A stretch of DNA of 64,000 nucleotides, taken from contig CAMCWM010000002.1 in NCBI GenBank assembly GCA_945882215.1, positions 1 to 64,000 on the forward strand, in the 5' to 3' direction. Made by a program: the position numbers and the translations under genes. This DNA is from Akkermansia muciniphila. Lineage in GTDB: Bacteria > Verrucomicrobiota > Verrucomicrobiia > Verrucomicrobiales > Verrucomicrobiaceae. The notes under the pieces are model-generated. The model ran no database searches, had not been told where the DNA came from, and saw nothing but the letters and a program-made list of their open reading frames with translations. Within the stretch, counting starts at the first letter, position 1. Each line of letters opens with the position of its first letter. Of this stretch, positions 57,900 through 64,000 are shown piece after piece.

Positions 57900-58541
57900 T
57901 CACAGCCGCTTGATGCGGATGTTGCGATACAAAACGAGGTCGTTGTGCCCCGCGAAGCCGAAATAGCCGCTCGTGCGGTCTTTGCCGGGATGCGGCTTTT
58001 TGCCCATGACCTCGTCCATGTTCACCTTGCTGAGGTCGCAGTCGAGAATCGTCTCGCCGTTCAGCACGACTTTGATGGTGGAGCCTTTGACGGTGACTTC
58101 CTGCACGTTCCACTCGCCGGCGGGCTTCAGGTGACCGCGTTTTGCGGCCACCATGCCGTAGGCGGAGCCGTGATACTGGCGCGGATCGAGCTTCGCATAC
58201 TTCGGCGCATCGTTGTCGAGCACCTGGAGCTCGCACATGCCGACGTAGGCCGTGTCGCCGCTGCCGGGGTAGCGAATCGCGAGTCCGTTGTTCGATCCTG
58301 CGGGAATCAGCACCTCAAAGCGCACGACGAAGTCAGTGTATTCCTCCGCCGTGTAAATGGTGCCGCCTTTGCCGGCCTTGCACGCGATCGCGCCGTCTTT
58401 GACTTCGTAGTTTTCCACCGGGCCTTTCCAGCCGGTGAAGTCCTTGCCATTGAAGATGGACGTGAAGCCCTCCTCATCAGCGGAGAAGGCGGTGGTGGCA
58501 AAGACAGCGAGAGCGAGCAGGAGGCGGCGTGTGAGTTTCAT
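57900..58541 (-). CDS. DUF1080 (3-keto-disaccharide hydrolase family) protein
   Basis: GFTSIFNGKDFTGWKGPVENYEVKDGAIACKAGKGGTIYTAEEYTDFVVRFE. Confidence 0.92.
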   Translation of the reverse strand: MKLTRRLLLALAVFATTAFSADEEGFTSIFNGKDFTGWKGPVENYEVKDGAIACKAGKGGTIYTAEEYTDFVVRFEVLIPAGSNNGLAIRYPGSGDTAYVGMCELQVLDNDAPKYAKLDPRQYHGSAYGMVAAKRGHLKPAGEWNVQEVTVKGSTIKVVLNGETILDCDLSKVNMDEVMGKKPHPGKDRTSGYFGFAGHNDLVLYRNIRIKRL

Positions 58542-58611
58542 GGCGGAAAGTGGCCTCGAATAACGTGGTCCGATCGCGAGATATTTTCGCCACAGCCATC
58601 GTTTCGCCTTC

Positions 58612-61119
58612 ATGCGCCGACTTTTCATTCCAGGGCTCCTGTTTGCCGCCTCGCTTCATGCCTTTGAGCCGAAGGTGCGGCCGCTGATCGACGCGCACTG
58701 CATCGAATGCCATGGCGAGGACGTGCAGAAGGGCAAATTGCGGCTCGACGGTGAGGTGAGCATGAAGACATGGATCAAAGTGCATGACCGCATCGCCGCG
58801 GGTGAGATGCCGCCAAAGAAGTCCGAGCAGCCGCCGCAGGCTTTGCGGGATGAATCGCTGAAAATCCTGCGCCAGTCGCTGCACGCCGCCTCGCTCGAAC
58901 AACAGCGCACGCAGGGCCGCGTGCCGATTCGTCGCCTGAACGGCACCGAATACGAAAACACCGTGCGCGAACTCGTCGGCACGCGGGTGAAGCTGAAGGA
59001 CCTGCTGCCCACGGATAACAGCGCGGGCGGCTTTGATAATGTCGGCGCCGTGCTGGACCTCTCCTCGACGCATCTGCTGCTGTATCAAGAAGCTGCGGAA
59101 AAGGCCGTCAGCTCCGTGATTCCGGTTCATCCTCACCTGCCGCTCAAAGATCGTCGCACCGGCCGCCAGATCGCGGACACCGGCAGCAACTTCAAACAGA
59201 CGCTCACGCGCAGTTGCTTCCTCAAAGGCGATGCGCTTGTCGTTCACAGCAAACTGCCGCGCTACGGCCTCGTGTGCACGCCGGGCGTGCAGGGTGCGGG
59301 CCGCTACAAGGTGCGCATGTCCGCATGCGCCGTCGGCGCGGCGAACGTGCCCGTGCCGGTCGCGTATTGCACCATCGACCGCGGTCGCGAGCCGCCGGTG
59401 GTGCGTGTCGTCGTCGATTTCCCGCCCGGTGCGCCGCGCGTGATCGAAGCGGAGATCGATCTCGAAGCCGGCGAGGCCTTTGTGCTGCAACTCCAGCTCA
59501 ACTGGGATATCCGCGCGACGAAGAAACCCATCGAAGAACACACCGGCCCTGGTTTTCTCATCGAATGGCTCGAAATCGAAGGCCCCGTCGATGAATTCCC
59601 CTCGCAGGCCTATCGCACGCTTTTTGGCAATGCCGAGCTGATGCCGAAATCCGTCGCCAAAGCAAAAGCGGAAGGCAAAAAGCCGCAGGACTGGAGCAAG
59701 CGCACCAACATCTACCAATGGCTCAACGACCCGCTCGAACCCGTGAGCGCCACGCCGAAGGAGGATGCCGAAAAGCTGCTGCGTGTCTTCATTCCGCGTG
59801 CGTTTCGTCGCCCGGTCGAAGAAGACACGCTGAAGCACTACATCGGCAAAGTGCACGCCAGGCTCGATGCGGGGGAGAGCTTCGTGAATGCGATGACCTA
59901 CGGCTACAAGAGCGTGCTCACCTCGCCGCCGTTCCTCTTTTTCAGTGAATCACCCGGCGAACTCGACCGCCTCGCGCTCGCGAATCGTCTCGCCTACTTC
60001 CTCACCTCGCTGCCGCCGGATGCTGAATTGCTCGCCGCCGACGTCACGAAGCCGGATGAGCTGCGAAAACAAACCGAGCGACTGCTTCAATCACCCCGCG
60101 CCCGCGGCTTCACCGAAAACTTCACCGGCCAGTGGCTCGAACTCCGCAAAATCGACGCCACCATCCCCGATCCGAATCTCTACGGCGACTTCGACGGCAC
60201 GCTGCTCTGGTCGATGCCCGAGGAGACGCGCCGCTTCTTCGACGACGTGCTGCAAAACGACCGCAGCGTGCTCGAGTTCGTCGATTCGACATGGACGCTC
60301 GTGAATCGCCGCCTCGCCGAGCACTACGGCATTGTGGAGGCGTTCGAAGCAGCGGCGAAAGACAATCAGACAGGGAGACAATCAGACAAGGAGACTTCCC
60401 CAATCTCATTGTCTCATGGTCCGATTGTCTCCTTGTCTTCAGTTCCCCAGTCCGAGTTCCGCCGCGTGAATCTCCCCGCAGGCTCGCATCGCGGCGGCGT
60501 GATGACGCAGGGCAGCGTTCTGAAAGTCACCGCCGATGGCACCACCACCTCGCCCGTGCTGCGTGGCAAGTGGGTGCTCGAGCACATTATCGGCAAAGCG
60601 CCGCCACCACCGCCGCCGGACGTTCCTGCCATCGAGCCGGACATCCGTGGAGCCACCACCATCCGCCAGCAACTCGACAAGCACCGCAACATCGCCGCGT
60701 GCAATTCCTGCCATCAGCACATCGATCCGCCCGGCTTCGCGCTCGAGTCCTTCGATCCCATCGGTGGCTATCGTGACTTTTACCGCGCCTCCACACGCAC
60801 GAAGGCCGGCATCGTGCAACTGCCCGGCTACACCGGCCGCGCCTTCTATCGTGGACCCGATGTCGAAAAAGGCGGCGTCACGCATGATGGCAAAACCTTC
60901 ACCACCATCGAGGACTACAAGCGCCTCCTCCTCGCCGATCCCGATCAAATCGCCCGCAACCTCGCCGAAAAACTCCTCACCTACGCGACCGGTGCCGAGC
61001 CGCAGTTCGCCGACCGCGAGGTCATCGAGCAAATCGCCTCCAAGGTGAAAACCAAGAACTATGGCTTCCGCATACTCGTTCATGAGATCGTGCAGAGCAG
61101 GCCGTTTCGCAGCAAGTGA
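58612..61119 (+). CDS. DUF1587/1592/1588/1585 cytochrome-c-like (PSD-type) protein
   Basis: HCIECHGEDVQKGKLRLDG; RRLNGTEYENTVRELVG; FRRVNLPAGSHRGGVMTQGSVLKVTADGTTTSPVLRGKWVLE; CNSCHQHIDPPGFALE. Confidence 0.93.
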   Translation: MRRLFIPGLLFAASLHAFEPKVRPLIDAHCIECHGEDVQKGKLRLDGEVSMKTWIKVHDRIAAGEMPPKKSEQPPQALRDESLKILRQSLHAASLEQQRTQGRVPIRRLNGTEYENTVRELVGTRVKLKDLLPTDNSAGGFDNVGAVLDLSSTHLLLYQEAAEKAVSSVIPVHPHLPLKDRRTGRQIADTGSNFKQTLTRSCFLKGDALVVHSKLPRYGLVCTPGVQGAGRYKVRMSACAVGAANVPVPVAYCTIDRGREPPVVRVVVDFPPGAPRVIEAEIDLEAGEAFVLQLQLNWDIRATKKPIEEHTGPGFLIEWLEIEGPVDEFPSQAYRTLFGNAELMPKSVAKAKAEGKKPQDWSKRTNIYQWLNDPLEPVSATPKEDAEKLLRVFIPRAFRRPVEEDTLKHYIGKVHARLDAGESFVNAMTYGYKSVLTSPPFLFFSESPGELDRLALANRLAYFLTSLPPDAELLAADVTKPDELRKQTERLLQSPRARGFTENFTGQWLELRKIDATIPDPNLYGDFDGTLLWSMPEETRRFFDDVLQNDRSVLEFVDSTWTLVNRRLAEHYGIVEAFEAAAKDNQTGRQSDKETSPISLSHGPIVSLSSVPQSEFRRVNLPAGSHRGGVMTQGSVLKVTADGTTTSPVLRGKWVLEHIIGKAPPPPPPDVPAIEPDIRGATTIRQQLDKHRNIAACNSCHQHIDPPGFALESFDPIGGYRDFYRASTRTKAGIVQLPGYTGRAFYRGPDVEKGGVTHDGKTFTTIEDYKRLLLADPDQIARNLAEKLLTYATGAEPQFADREVIEQIASKVKTKNYGFRILVHEIVQSRPFRSK
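60368..60438. repeat. palindromic repeat translated in frame inside the DUF1592 protein
   Basis: AGACAGGGAGACAATCAGAC (60368-60387) / GTCCGATTGTCTCCTTGTCT (60419-60438), 18/20 complementary. Confidence 0.8.
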
Positions 61120-61131
61120 GTGCCGGGCGGG

Positions 61132-62319
61132 TTATCGTTTGCCTTTCGTCAGCGCTTTGATCTCCGCGCGATCTTTTTCCAGGAATGCCTTCAGTTGCTC
61201 GGCACTCGGCAGCGATTTGAGATAGCGTGAGACGAAGAGTTTGTTGTCCATGCCCGCCGTGGCGAACTCCACCTCCGCGCCATCGCGGTCACTGCACAGC
61301 AGGATGCCCACGGGCGGATTGTCGCCGGGCTGCGTCATGTTTGCTTTGAACCAGTTCACATAAAAGTTCATCTGGCCCGCATCCTCCGGCTTGAAGGCTC
61401 GGATCTTCAAATCGATGAGCACATGGCAGCGCAGGATGCGGTGGTAGAAAACGAGATCCACGCGATGATGCCGCCGCCCCTCCGTCATGCGGAACTGGCG
61501 GCCCTCGAAGCAAAAGCCCTGGCCCAGCTCGAGCAGGAATTTTTGAAGATGATCCAGCAGCGCCGACTCCAGCTCGTCCTCCGAGTAGCTCGGCAGCTCC
61601 GCCAGCCCGGTGAACTCCAGGACATACGGATCACGCAGCAAGTCGGCGATGCTCTCACGCGGCTCCTGCTTCCGGGCACGCTCGATGACAGCTTTCTTGT
61701 TCTTGGACAGCCCCGTGCGTTCATACAGCAGGCTGCCGATCTGCCGCTGGAGCTGGCGCACGGACCAGTGGCTGCGCAGGCACTCGTTTTCGTAAAAAGC
61801 ACGCTGCCATGGGTCATCGAGGCGGATGAGTTCCAGCAGCTTGCTCCAGGACAAATGGATCACGACCTCTGCCTCCAATGGTGTGGGCACCGCCGCCTCG
61901 CTGCTTTTGCCACCCGTTGGAGATTCCGTCCGCGCTGTGGATGGAATCTGAAGAGGCACAGCCAATTCCGTCCACACCGTGGATGGAATTGCCTTTCCAA
62001 TCTGCGGGTAGGTGAGAAAAAGCTGCCGGCAACGACCCAGAACGATGACTCCCAAACCCTTCATCTTACGCCGCGCCAGATCATCAGCCAGACTCTCCAG
62101 CAGGCGTTCGCCATATTTTGCGCGGTCCGTGCCATGCTGTTGGAACTCCACGATATGTGCCCCGAACAGCCAGTTCCGCAGCACCAATCCTTGATTGGCA
62201 AACGTGGCGACACGTCCGACGATCTGCTCGTTGAGACGAGAGATGGCTGTGACGAGATGTTGATACCCCGTGCCGCGTTTGGCAGCCAGGGTGGACTTGG
62301 CAGTGATTTTCTTCGCCAT
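61132..62319 (-). CDS. DUF1016/YhcG-type PD-(D/E)XK nuclease
   Basis: HLSWSKLLELIRLDDPWQRAFYENECLRSHWSVRQLQRQIGSLLYERTGLS; RHHRVDLVFYHRILRCHVLIDLKIRAFKPEDAGQMNFYVNW. Confidence 0.93.
   Translation of the reverse strand: MAKKITAKSTLAAKRGTGYQHLVTAISRLNEQIVGRVATFANQGLVLRNWLFGAHIVEFQQHGTDRAKYGERLLESLADDLARRKMKGLGVIVLGRCRQLFLTYPQIGKAIPSTVWTELAVPLQIPSTARTESPTGGKSSEAAVPTPLEAEVVIHLSWSKLLELIRLDDPWQRAFYENECLRSHWSVRQLQRQIGSLLYERTGLSKNKKAVIERARKQEPRESIADLLRDPYVLEFTGLAELPSYSEDELESALLDHLQKFLLELGQGFCFEGRQFRMTEGRRHHRVDLVFYHRILRCHVLIDLKIRAFKPEDAGQMNFYVNWFKANMTQPGDNPPVGILLCSDRDGAEVEFATAGMDNKLFVSRYLKSLPSAEQLKAFLEKDRAEIKALTKGKR
61922..61990. repeat. two tandem 27-nt palindromes translated inside the DUF1016 protein
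   Basis: GATTCCGTCCGCGCTGTGGATGGAATC (61922-61948) and AATTCCGTCCACACCGTGGATGGAATT (61964-61990), 42-nt period. Confidence 0.8.
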
Positions 62320-62407
62320 GATGCGGTCAGTCTTAGCTGGAGGCAGCTTTTTCATCAACCATCACTCTCCGCGAGAAACGTGCTCTCGCGCATCGTTTAT
62401 AACCGCC

Positions 62408-63664
62408 ATGCCACGCCACGTTCTCGACCGCCGCACGTTTTTGCGCTCCTCCGGCATTGCCATCGGGCTGCCGTTTCTCGATGCGATGATGCCTGTGAGC
62501 GCTGCAGAGACGAAAAAGGCCGCCACAGCGCCGAAACGCGTGCTGCTGGTCGGACGTCCGCTCGGCATGCATGCGCCGAACTTCTTCCCGACGGACACGG
62601 GCAAAAACTACACGCCCAGCCGCTACCTGAAGTTCCTGCAAAGCCGCCGCGATGACTTCACCGTCTTCTCCGGGCTCTCGCATCGCTACGGCGCGGGGCA
62701 TTACGCGGAGGTGGGCCTCTTCACCGGCGTGCATCCCGACTTCATCCGGCCAAACGACATCAAGAACAGCATCTCACTCGATCAAGAAGTCGCGTCGCAC
62801 CTCGCGGGGCAGACGCGGTTCAACTCCCTCGTCATCGGCGGCGGCAGCGCGGCGTGGAACCGCCGTGGCGTGCGGCTGCCCGCCGAGCAGCGCGTGAGCA
62901 GCGTCTTCAAGCAGCTCTTCATCCAGGGCACCACGGACGAAACCGCGCGTGAAATGCGCCGCATCAAGGACGGGCAGAGCATTCTCGACGACGTGCGTGA
63001 TCAACTCGGCAGTCTGAACGCCAAACTCGGCAGCGAGGACCGCGAGCGCCTCGATTTATATGTCTCCTCCATCCGCGAGGCCGAACAAAAGCTGCAACAA
63101 GACGAAACGTGGCAGCGAACCCCGAAGCCGAAGATCGATGTGAAGCCGCCGCAGGAGCTCAGCAGCGCGCAGCTCGTCGAACGCAGCCGCCAGTGGTATG
63201 ACCTCGTGCATCTCGCCTTTCAAACCGACAGCACGCGCGCCATCTCGCTCTGGCTCGGCTCGCAGGACAAGCCGGAGATTCAAGGTGTGAACATCGGCCA
63301 CCACGATGCCTCGCATCACGGCCAAGACCCCGGCAAGCTGGAGCAGCTCGCGCTCATCGAAGACGCCGAGATGCGCGTCTTTGGCGGGTTCCTCGACAAA
63401 CTCAAAGCCAGCACCGAGGGCGACAGCACGCTCCTCGATCGCTCCTCGATCTTCTTCGCCAGCAACCTCGGCAACGCGTCGAATCACGACAACACGAACC
63501 TCCCCGTCATCCTCGCCGGCGGCGGCTACAAGCACGCGGGCCACCTCGCCCACGACAAGCAGAACAACACCTTCCTCTCGAATCTCTTCGTCCGAATGAT
63601 CCAGCAATCCGGCATCGAACTCGACAAGTTCGGCGCCAGCAGCGGCGTGCTCAGCGAGATTTGA
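62408..63664 (+). CDS. DUF1552 protein
   Basis: LDRRTFLRSSGIAIGLPFLDAMMP; partner family of DUF1592 proteins; HHDASHHGQDPGKLEQLALIE. Confidence 0.9.
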   Translation: MPRHVLDRRTFLRSSGIAIGLPFLDAMMPVSAAETKKAATAPKRVLLVGRPLGMHAPNFFPTDTGKNYTPSRYLKFLQSRRDDFTVFSGLSHRYGAGHYAEVGLFTGVHPDFIRPNDIKNSISLDQEVASHLAGQTRFNSLVIGGGSAAWNRRGVRLPAEQRVSSVFKQLFIQGTTDETAREMRRIKDGQSILDDVRDQLGSLNAKLGSEDRERLDLYVSSIREAEQKLQQDETWQRTPKPKIDVKPPQELSSAQLVERSRQWYDLVHLAFQTDSTRAISLWLGSQDKPEIQGVNIGHHDASHHGQDPGKLEQLALIEDAEMRVFGGFLDKLKASTEGDSTLLDRSSIFFASNLGNASNHDNTNLPVILAGGGYKHAGHLAHDKQNNTFLSNLFVRMIQQSGIELDKFGASSGVLSEI

Positions 63665-64000
63665 TCAAGCGCACGTAATCGAGGCCCACGAAGCGGTTCT
63701 GCACCGCGTTCGGATTCGTGCCGGTGATCTTCAGGGTCAGTTGGTGAGTGCCCGCGGCCAGTTCGCCGACGGCGTGCTCCAAAACGCCGGTCGTGCCGAC
63801 TTTCGCGAACTGGTAGAGGTCAATCGGAGCGCCGAGCGGCCTCCCATCGAGCGCGGGCTGCACGATGGCGAAATCGGGGGCGCGGGTGAGGACGAGTTCG
63901 AGGGTGTAGGCGGCTTTTTCGGGCGCGGTGAGCTCAAATTCGAGTGAATCCCCTTCTTTGCCGCCGCTCCAAAAAAGTTGTGCATCACCACTCCAGCGTG
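63651..64000 (-). CDS. C-terminal part of a secreted protein (CBM-like terminal domain), continues beyond window
   Basis: frame open to window edge: WSGDAQLFWSGGKEGDSLEFELTAPEKAAYTLELVLTRAPDFAIVQPALDGRPLGAPIDLY...GLDYVRLIKSR; convergent 14-bp overlap with DUF1552 gene. Confidence 0.65.
   Translation of the reverse strand, partial: RWSGDAQLFWSGGKEGDSLEFELTAPEKAAYTLELVLTRAPDFAIVQPALDGRPLGAPIDLYQFAKVGTTGVLEHAVGELAAGTHQLTLKITGTNPNAVQNRFVGLDYVRLIKSR

Overview
High-GC bacterial chromosome segment. The dense sulfatases, DUF1592/DUF1552 pair, DUF1080 and DUF4838 proteins suggest Verrucomicrobia/Planctomycetes (inference from gene content). Positions 1-6.05 kb, all on the minus strand, look like one end of an integrated mobile element: a truncated DUF932-like protein, a DnaN-like sliding clamp, a WGR-domain ATP-dependent DNA ligase, two small membrane proteins with overlapping genes, a RecB/Cas4-type nuclease with an apparent Fe-S cysteine set, and two small orphan proteins. 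It ends at a tRNA 3'-end remnant (6051-6097) fused directly to a 5'-truncated sulfatase. The rest is mostly a carbohydrate/sulfated-glycan catabolism and signalling chromosome: four sulfatases, lactonase, esterase, sialidases, DUF4838 proteins, amidohydrolases, PAS histidine kinases, MFS + galactonate-dehydratase-like enzyme, monomeric isocitrate dehydrogenase, PhoD. Scattered through it are solitary accessory genes (AAA-ATPase/PD-(D/E)XK protein, HigBA, Fic, DUF1016/YhcG nuclease), three of which have conspicuous inverted or iterated repeats beside or inside them. I saw no rRNA, complete tRNA, CRISPR array, integrase or transposase. The strongest leads are the clamp/ligase/nuclease element with its conserved hairpin leaders and att junction, the palindromic iterons upstream of the ATPase-nuclease, the direct-repeat iteron arrays bracketing fic, and palindromic repeats translated in frame inside proteins.
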